This document shows, piece by piece, positions 5,826-11,359 of a stretch of DNA of 11,359 nt. A program made the position numbers and the translations under genes. The stretch is from Thermodesulfovibrio sp. (GTDB taxonomy: Bacteria; Nitrospirota; Thermodesulfovibrionia; Thermodesulfovibrionales; JdFR-85): NCBI GenBank assembly GCA_027016675.1, contig JALUSH010000131.1, forward strand, positions 1-11,359. The letters are read 5' to 3'. Under the pieces are notes generated by a model, which saw only the letters and a list, made by a program, of their open reading frames with translations, was not told the origin of the DNA and made no database searches. Every line of letters begins with the position of its first letter. The stretch's first letter is position 1.

Positions 5826-6089
5826 ATGGGTTCATTGTTTGATAACCATAACTCAGAGGAGGTTGAAAAATTGGAGACCTTAAAGAGTCTTGATGAAAAG
5901 ATCGTAGCTGCCATTGAAAAGGTGAGAGCCTTAAAGGAGGAGAAGGCTGCCTTAGAGCGGAGGGTGAAGGAGCTTGAGCAGGCCCTTGACGAGAAGAACC
6001 AGGAGTTAGAGATGTTAAAAAGTGAAAAGAGTAGTGTGAAATCACAGCTGGAAGACCTTCTCAGTGAACTTGAAAGTATCCAGTTGTAA
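5826..6089 (+). CDS. zapB: ZapB-like coiled-coil cell-division protein
   Basis: An 87-residue protein that is almost entirely coiled coil: from about residue 12 to 86 it has heptad-spaced Leu/Ile/Ala between charged residues (KLETLKSLDEKIVAAIEKV, ALERRVKELEQALDEKNQEL, SQLEDLLSELESIQL). Size, composition and position directly before zapA agree with ZapB, the antiparallel coiled-coil Z-ring factor that binds ZapA. Coiled coils give poor sequence specificity, so the name rests mainly on the zapA neighbour. ATG 5826 has only a weak upstream AGG (6-nt spacing); the in-frame stop at 5811-5813 rules out a much earlier start. The gap to ATG of zapA is 24 bp. Confidence 0.7.
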   Translation: MGSLFDNHNSEEVEKLETLKSLDEKIVAAIEKVRALKEEKAALERRVKELEQALDEKNQELEMLKSEKSSVKSQLEDLLSELESIQL

Positions 6090-6113
6090 TCCCTTGAAAA
6101 GGTGGCGGAGATT

Positions 6114-6380
6114 ATGGGAGACGTAGAGGTAACCATTCTGGGTCAGCAATATAAAATCAAGGGGGATGTGCCTGATCATTACATACGTGAGCTTGCAGAA
6201 TTCGTGGACAGGAAGATAATGGAGATATACGAAAAAAGTCCCAATATTGCTCCTCTTAAGGCATCAATACTTGCCTCTCTGAATATTGCAGATGAGCTGT
6301 TTCGCTTCAAGCAGGAGCAGGAACGGCTAACAAGGGATATAGAGGAAAAAACAGAGGCCCTTGTAAGGCTCTTTGATTAA
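6114..6380 (+). CDS. zapA: Cell division protein ZapA
   Basis: An 88-residue ZapA. The globular head is formed by VEVTILGQQYKIKGDVPDHY (4-23) with the helix LAEFVDRKIMEIYEKSP (about 27-43). The Ala/Leu-rich helix ASILASLNIADELFRFKQE then leads into the C-terminal coiled coil. ZapA binds FtsZ, crosslinks protofilaments and recruits ZapB, here encoded just upstream. An in-frame GTG at 6102 would add MAEI, but its upstream A-rich stretch touches the codon. ATG 6114 has GGTGGCGGAG just before it and gives the typical short N-terminus, so I chose it, with moderate certainty. Its TAA directly abuts the stop of the convergent gene, so no 6S RNA gene follows zapA here. Confidence 0.88.
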   Translation: MGDVEVTILGQQYKIKGDVPDHYIRELAEFVDRKIMEIYEKSPNIAPLKASILASLNIADELFRFKQEQERLTRDIEEKTEALVRLFD

Positions 6381-7190
6381 TTAGCCCTGCCGTGCTATGA
6401 TACCGATTACATCCCCTATATTTATCTCATATTCCGTGGCAGCACTGCCACGATAAACGAATAACTCAAGTAGATCAAAGCTGTTTATCAGGCATTTTAA
6501 TCCCTTATCTTCTGCCTCTGAGTAATGTGTCTTCAGAGGTAGTTCCCTGCCCTTATAAACAATCCTGAGAGAGTTTCCTGTTGCCCTTAGCTGTTCTATG
6601 GCCTCCAGGGATATATTGGTAATGGCATTTCCAAACCTGTCAATGTATATTACCTCGCCTTCAAGGGCGTTTTTTGCAGGAACTTTGGGCTCTGGTATAA
6701 AGATGGTGTTATAGTCAGATATCTCTTCACCAAAATTGGCTGCTGGAATGCCTTTGGCAAGCCATGCTGCCACTGGTGCAAAGAGGTCCCTGCCCTGGAA
6801 TGTTGGAGAGCCTTTCTTGAGGAAGTAATGATCTGCAGTAATATGAAATACCTTAAGGTATCTTTTTTCTTTCTGGTATATAAAGGAGAACACCCCGTTG
6901 TCAGGGCCAACAAAATAATGATCCTCTGTTACTACAAGGATAGGCCGTCTTGAAGATCCCACACCAGGGTCAACAACAACAAGGTGTACAGTGCGTGGCG
7001 GGAAGAATCTGTAGCTGAAGCCTGTAGAAAGTGCGGCCTCTTTGATATTATGAGGGGTGATCTCATGGGTGATGTCCACTAATTCAACAAGGGGATTGAT
7101 ATTTATAATGACCCCCTTCATCTGTCCCACAAAGGGGTCCTTTGTGCCGAAATCCGATGTAAGGGTTATCACGGTCCTTCTTTCTAACAT
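6381..7190 (-). CDS. SAM hydroxide adenosyltransferase family protein (His to Gln variant)
   Basis: Belongs to the SAM hydroxide adenosyltransferase / DUF62 family, which hydrolyses S-adenosylmethionine to adenosine and methionine and is related to fluorinase and SalL. The 269-aa protein is full length with both domains. N-terminal motifs are TSDFGTKDPFVGQMKG (11-26), VVDPGVGSSRR (72-82) and GPDNGVFS (95-102), followed by SPTFQGRDLFAPVAAW (128-143). The C-terminal beta-barrel domain carries DRFGNAITNI (184-193). Of the known Asp-Arg-His triad, Asp74 and Arg81 are present, but the His of the usual TFHGRD is Gln132 (codon CAG). Catalysis may be altered. GGAGG lies 6 nt before ATG 7190, inside the end of pyrD, and the 7-bp overlap points to coupled expression as last gene of the greA-pyrK-pyrD operon. 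Confidence 0.88.
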   Translation of the reverse strand: MLERRTVITLTSDFGTKDPFVGQMKGVIININPLVELVDITHEITPHNIKEAALSTGFSYRFFPPRTVHLVVVDPGVGSSRRPILVVTEDHYFVGPDNGVFSFIYQKEKRYLKVFHITADHYFLKKGSPTFQGRDLFAPVAAWLAKGIPAANFGEEISDYNTIFIPEPKVPAKNALEGEVIYIDRFGNAITNISLEAIEQLRATGNSLRIVYKGRELPLKTHYSEAEDKGLKCLINSFDLLELFVYRGSAATEYEINIGDVIGIIARQG

Positions 7191-8089
7191 ATGAGGCCTC
7201 CTATAAGTGAATTTATATCATCAACATCATGAATAAGCATATACTTCCTGATGCCTTCTATTATATCCAACGTTACTGTGGGGTTTACAAAATTGGCAGT
7301 GCCTATGGCAATGGCTGTTGCACCTGCAAGGATATACTCTATGGCATCCTCTGCAGTTACGATTCCCCCCATTGCAATTATGGGTATATTTATGGCACGG
7401 TGTGTCTCCCATACCATTCTTACTCCAATGGGCCTGATGGCAGGGCCTGACAACCCTCCTGTTATATTTGAGAGCCTTGGCCTTCGTGTATGTATATCTA
7501 TGGCCATTGCAGGGATCGTATTGATCATGGAAACAGCCTCTATGCCAACCTCTTCGCATATCCTTGCCTGTATGACAATATCTGCTGAGGCAGGAGAGAG
7601 TTTTACTATAAGAGTTGATCTTTTTATTGTAGCTCTTACTTCTTTTATCAGTGTCCTTAGCATTTCATTGTGGCTTGAGAAAAAGACACCCCCCTTTTTT
7701 ACATTGGGACAGGATACATTCAGTTCAATCGCGTCTACCTTTCCATCAAGAGCTGAAGAGAGCTCACAGTATTCATCAATAGTGTTTCCAAGGATATTTA
7801 CAATGATTCGTGTATCAAATCCTTTGAGGTAGGGGAGTTTTTCATCAATGAAGTTTTTCAGTCCCACATTCTGAAGTCCGATTGAGTTGATCATTCCACA
7901 GGGTGTTTCGTATATACGTGGTGGAGGATTGCCCTCCCTTGGTTCAAGGGAGATGCCTTTCACGGTCACAGCACCAAGGAGGTTAAGATCCACAAACTCT
8001 GTATATTCCCTTCCATAGCCAAAGGTTCCGGATGCAGTGGTAACAGGGTTTTTCATTATCATATTGCCTATTTTTACCTCTAAATTCAT
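7184..8089 (-). CDS. pyrD: Dihydroorotate dehydrogenase class 1B, catalytic subunit
   Basis: A 301-aa FMN TIM-barrel enzyme that oxidises dihydroorotate to orotate in pyrimidine synthesis. Class 1 is shown by the catalytic Cys127 in ELNVSCPNVKKGG (122-134), where class 2 has Ser. Other landmarks are NPVTTASGTFGYGREY (14-29), VTVKGISLEPREGNPPPR (41-58, with Lys44), INSIGLQNVG (67-76), the FMN/substrate Lys163 in LIVKLSP (160-166), INTIPAMAID (189-198), TGGLSGPAI (210-218), and the phosphate-binding GGI and GTA segments (241-243, 263-265). Subclass 1B (NAD-linked heterotetramer) follows from the pyrK gene directly upstream, whose stop overlaps this start in ATGA. GAGG in the last pyrK codons provides the ribosome-binding site. 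Confidence 0.97.
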   Translation of the reverse strand: MNLEVKIGNMIMKNPVTTASGTFGYGREYTEFVDLNLLGAVTVKGISLEPREGNPPPRIYETPCGMINSIGLQNVGLKNFIDEKLPYLKGFDTRIIVNILGNTIDEYCELSSALDGKVDAIELNVSCPNVKKGGVFFSSHNEMLRTLIKEVRATIKRSTLIVKLSPASADIVIQARICEEVGIEAVSMINTIPAMAIDIHTRRPRLSNITGGLSGPAIRPIGVRMVWETHRAINIPIIAMGGIVTAEDAIEYILAGATAIAIGTANFVNPTVTLDIIEGIRKYMLIHDVDDINSLIGGLIC

Positions 8090-8856
8090 AGCTCCTCTAT
8101 GTTAAACACAGGGCCTTCCATACAGACCCTCTTCATGCCCCTTTTTGTATGTTTTGCACATCCCATACAGGCACCAAGCCCGCAGGCCATCCTCTCCTCA
8201 AGGGAGATGTATCCTTCAATATTGTATGTTCTAAGAAGTTTCATTAAAGGCTCTGTCATCTCCCGGGGTCCACAGGCATATACAACAATGGAATGAGAAG
8301 GAGCTTCTTTAACAAATTTCTTGAAGAACTCAATAACATTTCCTTGAAAGCCCATGGAACCATCATCTGTGCACAGATAGAGTTCCCTTACAAGGGGCTT
8401 TATATCCTCTGTAAGGAGAAGTTCTGGGGCTGATTTTGCACCATATATGAAGATATAATCCCCTTTACGATTCAATAGTAGTGAATAAACAGAGGCCATT
8501 CCAATGCCACCTGCCAACAGTACAGGTGTTTTATGAGGTGAGGGAGAAGGAAAGGTCCTGCCAAGAGGTCCGAGGAGACGGATATGGTCTCCTGGTCTAA
8601 ATTTGCTCAGGAGTGCTGTACCTCTTCCGGTCTTTCTTATCAGAAATTCTATCCAGTCACTGTTCCATCTGAAGGCACTGAAGGGTCTCCCTAAAAGGGG
8701 GTCGTAGCCAGTATCAGGCCGGAGTAAATAGAATTGTCCTGGCTCAGGTTTTAGTACACTCTCTGTTAATCTGAGACGTAAGATAAAGACTCTGTCAGTT
8801 ATTTCTCTGTTGTCTATTACTTCCAAATAAGATAGTCTACTCAAAACTGATCTCAA
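8086..8856 (-). CDS. pyrK: Dihydroorotate dehydrogenase electron-transfer subunit
   Basis: The FAD and 2Fe-2S subunit that passes electrons from PyrD to NAD. The FAD domain has GRPFSAFR (56-63) and LLGPLGRTF (94-102). The NAD-binding part has LLAGGIGMAS (113-122) and YACGPREM (193-200). The C-terminal 2Fe-2S site is SLEERMACGLGACMGCAKHT (218-237) with Cys225, Cys230, Cys233 and Cys245. Length (256 aa) is normal. No ATG or GTG exists near the N-terminus; candidate starts are TTG 8856 (used here) or TTG 8844, the latter having GAG 7 nt upstream. Both overlap the end of greA, so translation probably depends on coupling to greA. The stop overlaps pyrD by 4 bp. Confidence 0.94.
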   Translation of the reverse strand: MRSVLSRLSYLEVIDNREITDRVFILRLRLTESVLKPEPGQFYLLRPDTGYDPLLGRPFSAFRWNSDWIEFLIRKTGRGTALLSKFRPGDHIRLLGPLGRTFPSPSPHKTPVLLAGGIGMASVYSLLLNRKGDYIFIYGAKSAPELLLTEDIKPLVRELYLCTDDGSMGFQGNVIEFFKKFVKEAPSHSIVVYACGPREMTEPLMKLLRTYNIEGYISLEERMACGLGACMGCAKHTKRGMKRVCMEGPVFNIEEL

Positions 8857-9310
8857 CTATTTCATATTCAAAGGTTCTTCCTGGTGCCTTTATGGTCACT
8901 ATATCACCCACTTCTTTTCCAATAAGTCCCTTGCCAACAGGAGAGGTAACAGAGATCTTACCGTTTGATGCATCTGCCTCATCAGGCCCTACAAGAAAGA
9001 AGACCCTTTCCTCATCTGACTCTGTATCATATACCTTGACTCTGGCTCCAAATACAACCCTGTTGTGACTCATCTTTGAAGGGTCTATAATCTCAGCCTG
9101 TGCAATCTTGGCCTGGAGTTCCCTGATTCTGCCCTCGATGAAAGATTGTTTTTCCTTTGCTGCATGGTACTCTGCGTTTTCACTGAGGTCACCATGGGCA
9201 CGGGCTTCCTCGATATCCTTTATATTTTTAGGTCTTTCAACCTTGAGTAGGTACTCCAGTTCCTCTTTTAACCTTTCGTATCCCTCTTTTGTCATGGGAA
9301 CTCTTTTCAC
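8837..9310 (-). CDS. greA: Transcription elongation factor GreA
   Basis: A standard-length GreA (157 aa) that rescues backtracked RNA polymerase by stimulating transcript cleavage through the secondary channel. The N-terminal antiparallel coiled coil (about 1-75) contains the signature EARAHGDLSENAEYHAAKE (35-53), with the acidic tip residues Asp41 and Glu44. The C-terminal FKBP-like domain (80-157) has VVFGARVKVYD, GKISVTSPVGKGLIGKEVGD and the final beta strands. The start is GTG 9310, preceded by GGAGG with 5-nt spacing; an ATG six codons in is less well placed. It is first in the operon with pyrK, pyrD and the SAM-hydrolase-family gene, and overlaps the pyrK start. Confidence 0.96.
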   Translation of the reverse strand: MKRVPMTKEGYERLKEELEYLLKVERPKNIKDIEEARAHGDLSENAEYHAAKEKQSFIEGRIRELQAKIAQAEIIDPSKMSHNRVVFGARVKVYDTESDEERVFFLVGPDEADASNGKISVTSPVGKGLIGKEVGDIVTIKAPGRTFEYEIVEISFE

Positions 9311-9365
9311 AAGGGCCTCCTATGGGTGTTTTTTCATAAGTTATGGTATGATATAACATTTAAAC
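9311..9365. promoter_or_regulatory. Divergent promoter region greA / glycosyltransferase
   Basis: This 55-bp gap must hold promoter elements for both directions. On the plus strand TGGTATGAT (9344-9352) is an extended -10 (TG-n-TATGAT) with no good -35. Initiation would fall about 6 nt before ATG 9366, giving an almost leaderless transcript. On the minus strand TATCAT (9352-9347) occupies the same bases. The only clear ribosome-binding site is GGAGG for greA at 9320-9316. Confidence 0.4.
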
Positions 9366-10664
9366 ATGAATACTTACAATGAGTCAATAGAGGTTATGGT
9401 TGATAATTCTGTTATACTCAGGAAAGAGGTCAAAGAAAAGGTCGAGGAGATATCAGAGGCTGATATCCTTGTGGGTATTCCAAGCTATAACAATGCAAAA
9501 ACCATAGGTCATGTAGTGAGGGCTGTTCAGGCAGGCCTGACCAAATACTTCCCGGATGCAAGGTCAGTGCTTGTGAATTCTGATGGTGGCTCAACAGATG
9601 GAACAATGGATGTGGTGAGGGAGACAACTGTTGACTTTGAATCCATACTTCTGAAGCACAGGGTGGGCAGGTTTTATAAGATTGTTACACCCTACCAGGG
9701 TATCCCTGGAAAGGGTAGTGCCTTCAGAACCATATTCGAAATTGCCAGAGAACTGAATGTAAGGGCCTGTGCAGTGGTTGATTCTGATCTGAGAAGCATC
9801 ACACCTGAATGGATAGAGTTATTGATAAGACCTGTTATTGATGGTGGCTATGATTATGTGGCACCTTATTATCATAGACATAAATATGATGGAACAATAA
9901 CAAACACCATAGTTTATCCCCTTACAAGGGCACTTTATGGAAAAAGAATCAGACAGCCCATAGGAGGTGATTTTGGATTCTCGGGAAGGCTTGCATCCTT
10001 TTATCTTACCAAGGATGTATGGGATACAGATGTGGCACGATATGGAATAGACATCTGGATGACCACAACAGCTGTTGCCAATAAATTCAAGATATGTCAG
10101 TCCTTTCTTGGTGCAAAGATTCATGATCCAAAGGACCCAGGGGCAGACCTGAGTGCAATGTTGCATCAGGTGGTCAGTTCGGTTTTTCATCTCATGGAGG
10201 AGTATGAAGAGGTGTGGAAGTCTGTGCAGGGCTCCATGGATATCCCCACCTTCGGGTTTGTTTATGCCGTAGGGCTGGAGCCGATAAATGTAAATCTTGA
10301 TGGTATGATAAACAAGTTTAATCTTGCCATGAAGGAACTGGTTCCCCTGTATGAATCCATATTACCTGAAGAGTTGATGTGGTTTCTCACAAGCCTTTCC
10401 CAGTCATCAAGAGAAAAGTTTCGTTTTCCTGATAATGTGTGGGCGGAGATAATCTATAACTTTGCCATTGCATGTCACAGGAGGGTAATGAACGAGGAGC
10501 ATATAATAAAATCACTGACACCGCTGTATCTTGGCAAGGTAGCATCTTTTGTGATTGAGACATGGGAAAGCTCTGCAGAAGAGGTGGAGGACAGACTGGA
10601 AGAACTCTGCATGACCTTTGAGAGGGAAAAAAACTATCTCATTGAAAGATGGTTTGAGGAATAA
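9366..10664 (+). CDS. GT-A glycosyltransferase, mannosylglycerate/glucosyl-phosphoglycerate synthase-like
   Basis: A 432-aa GT-A fold glycosyltransferase with no membrane helices. The nucleotide-sugar half has ILVGIPSYNNAKTIGHVV (34-51), NSDGGSTDGT (71-80), TPYQGIPGKGSAFRT (108-122) and the metal-binding DxD as DSD (139-141). Acceptor-side motifs are RQPIGGDFGFSGRL (196-209), YGIDIWMTTTAV (226-237) and KIHDPKDPGADLSAM (251-265, with the likely metal ligand His253). The QPIGG..., GIDxW and His-containing segments resemble mannosylglycerate synthase (GT78) and glucosyl-3-phosphoglycerate synthase (GT81). The C-terminal third is helical. A role in making a glycerate-type compatible solute is therefore plausible but unproven. 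ATG 9366 lacks a ribosome-binding site; ATG 9396 (residue 11) has GAGG only 2 nt away. A channel gene of MscS type follows. Confidence 0.75.
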   Translation: MNTYNESIEVMVDNSVILRKEVKEKVEEISEADILVGIPSYNNAKTIGHVVRAVQAGLTKYFPDARSVLVNSDGGSTDGTMDVVRETTVDFESILLKHRVGRFYKIVTPYQGIPGKGSAFRTIFEIARELNVRACAVVDSDLRSITPEWIELLIRPVIDGGYDYVAPYYHRHKYDGTITNTIVYPLTRALYGKRIRQPIGGDFGFSGRLASFYLTKDVWDTDVARYGIDIWMTTTAVANKFKICQSFLGAKIHDPKDPGADLSAMLHQVVSSVFHLMEEYEEVWKSVQGSMDIPTFGFVYAVGLEPINVNLDGMINKFNLAMKELVPLYESILPEELMWFLTSLSQSSREKFRFPDNVWAEIIYNFAIACHRRVMNEEHIIKSLTPLYLGKVASFVIETWESSAEEVEDRLEELCMTFEREKNYLIERWFEE

Positions 10665-10700
10665 AAGGATAAAATATAACTTAGGGAGGATATCCAAGAA

Positions 10701-10706
10701 GGAGGT
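10701..10706 (+). promoter_or_regulatory. Strong ribosome-binding site of MscS-like gene
   Basis: GGAGGT lies 7 nt before ATG 10713 and fixes the start of the channel gene. A second GGAGG at 10685-10689 has no start codon at suitable distance. The 48-bp gap after the glycosyltransferase has no terminator-like hairpin, so read-through transcription is likely. Confidence 0.7.
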
Positions 10707-10712
10707 ATTGAT

Positions 10713-11359
10713 ATGAAAGATATATTGTATAGAGTATTTGTGTATCCTATAAAGAGTTTTTTTGACAGGATAGTGGAATTTCTTCCCAATCTACTAAGCT
10801 CTATCATAGTAATTGCCGTAGGGTTTTTTATAGCATGGATAGTCAAGAGCATGCTTGTAAAGCTTATGGACATAATAAATGCTGACAAATTCTGTCAGAG
10901 GATAGGGCTGACTGATTCATTAAAAAAGGGTGGGCTAAGGGATACGCCAGCTGTTCTTATAAGCAAGGCTATATACTGGCTCATAGTGGTGTCTTTTGTA
11001 ATAATGTCCCTTTACGCTCTCAGGTTACCAGCAATAGAAGACCTCCTTGAAAAATTCTTCCTATACCTTCCAAATATATTTGTTGCCATTGTAATTATAG
11101 TATCAGGTGTGCTTCTGGGAAATTTTTTTTCAAGGGCAACACTCATAGCATCAGTAAATGCAGGTATCCGTTACTCAGGATTGATTAGCAGGGTGGTAAA
11201 GATAGGTATCCTTATCCTTACCACTACCATGGCACTGGAACAGCTTGGTATAGGTAAAGACACGGTAATTGTTGCATTTACCATATTATTCGGGGGGTTC
11301 GTGTTTGCCCTTTCACTGGCTTTTGGTCTTGCTGGTAAGGATATTGCCCAGGAATATCT
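10713..11359 (+). CDS. MscS/TM-helix-repeat mechanosensitive channel-like protein (partial)
   Basis: The first 215 residues of an open frame that runs off the window end without a stop. It is very hydrophobic, with predicted helices at about 25-46, 86-104, 116-138, 157-178 and 183-206. The first segment (FLPNLLSSIIVIAVGFFIAWIVKSML) and the third (YLPNIFVAIVIIVSGVLLGNFF) look alike, as expected for the conserved TM-helix repeat (Pfam TM_helix, PF05552) found in MscS-related channels such as CmpX. The last helix followed by ALSLAFGLAGKDIAQEY (199-215) is typical of the pore-lining region before an MscS beta domain, which would lie beyond the window. Likely function is pressure-gated release of solutes. 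It is probably co-transcribed with the glycosyltransferase. Confidence 0.78.
   Translation, partial: MKDILYRVFVYPIKSFFDRIVEFLPNLLSSIIVIAVGFFIAWIVKSMLVKLMDIINADKFCQRIGLTDSLKKGGLRDTPAVLISKAIYWLIVVSFVIMSLYALRLPAIEDLLEKFFLYLPNIFVAIVIIVSGVLLGNFFSRATLIASVNAGIRYSGLISRVVKIGILILTTTMALEQLGIGKDTVIVAFTILFGGFVFALSLAFGLAGKDIAQEY

Noticed and set aside
7251..7832. 193-codon open frame on the plus strand
   Set aside because: It lies wholly antisense to pyrD, whose motifs are unambiguous; the hydrophobic translation reflects codon composition of the real gene.
9819..10190. Cys-rich 123-codon frame on the minus strand
   Set aside because: It is antisense to the core motifs of the glycosyltransferase (DxD, GGD, GIDIW), which are clearly the coding sense.

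Overview
The window looks like chromosomal DNA from a mid-GC, Gram-negative-type anaerobic or microaerophilic bacterium. Arginine is often AGG/AGA and isoleucine often ATA, genes are tightly packed with many 1-17 bp overlaps, and gene content is mostly housekeeping (class 1B PyrD/PyrK, GreA, ZapA/ZapB, LemA/TPM). My best guess is a Nitrospirota lineage related to Thermodesulfovibrio. That is an inference from gene content and style, not a proof. I see no phage, IS, integron, CRISPR, tRNA or rRNA.

Layout. Bases 1-121 hold a short hairpin and perhaps the tail of an upstream gene. A membrane-anchored SDH-type serine protease homologue (122-961, +) converges on a five-gene minus-strand block (4094 to 958). 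In transcription order this block encodes a GroES-like protein, a degenerate nucleotidyltransferase-fold protein, a secreted/anchored TPM-domain protein with a glycine-rich tail, LemA, and a YkgJ-type Cys-cluster protein. A 310 bp gene-free stretch (4095-4404) contains a degenerate heptanucleotide tandem repeat interrupted by a perfect 11 bp hairpin. Next come a DUF2301-like membrane protein and a 59-residue SEC-C zinc-motif protein (minus). They are divergent from a plus-strand UPF0158 - ZapB-like - ZapA cell-division cluster (5274-6380).

ZapA converges, with no spacer, on a minus-strand operon running greA - pyrK - pyrD - SAM hydroxide adenosyltransferase family gene (9310 to 6381). PyrK and PyrD should form the NAD-linked class 1B dihydroorotate dehydrogenase. 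The last gene carries Gln where the family normally has its catalytic His. Divergent from greA, a GT-A glycosyltransferase resembling mannosylglycerate / glucosyl-phosphoglycerate synthases (9366-10664, +) is followed 48 bp later by the start of an MscS/TM-helix channel gene that runs off the window. The pair suggests osmotic adaptation.

Several starts were revised from ribosome-binding sites: lemA at 2144, TPM at 3003, DUF2301-like at 4995, zapA at 6114. Nothing here is a clearly new defence or mobile system. The most unusual items are the LemA/TPM/NTase-like/GroES-like block, the repeat-plus-hairpin element, and the His-to-Gln SAM hydrolase homologue.
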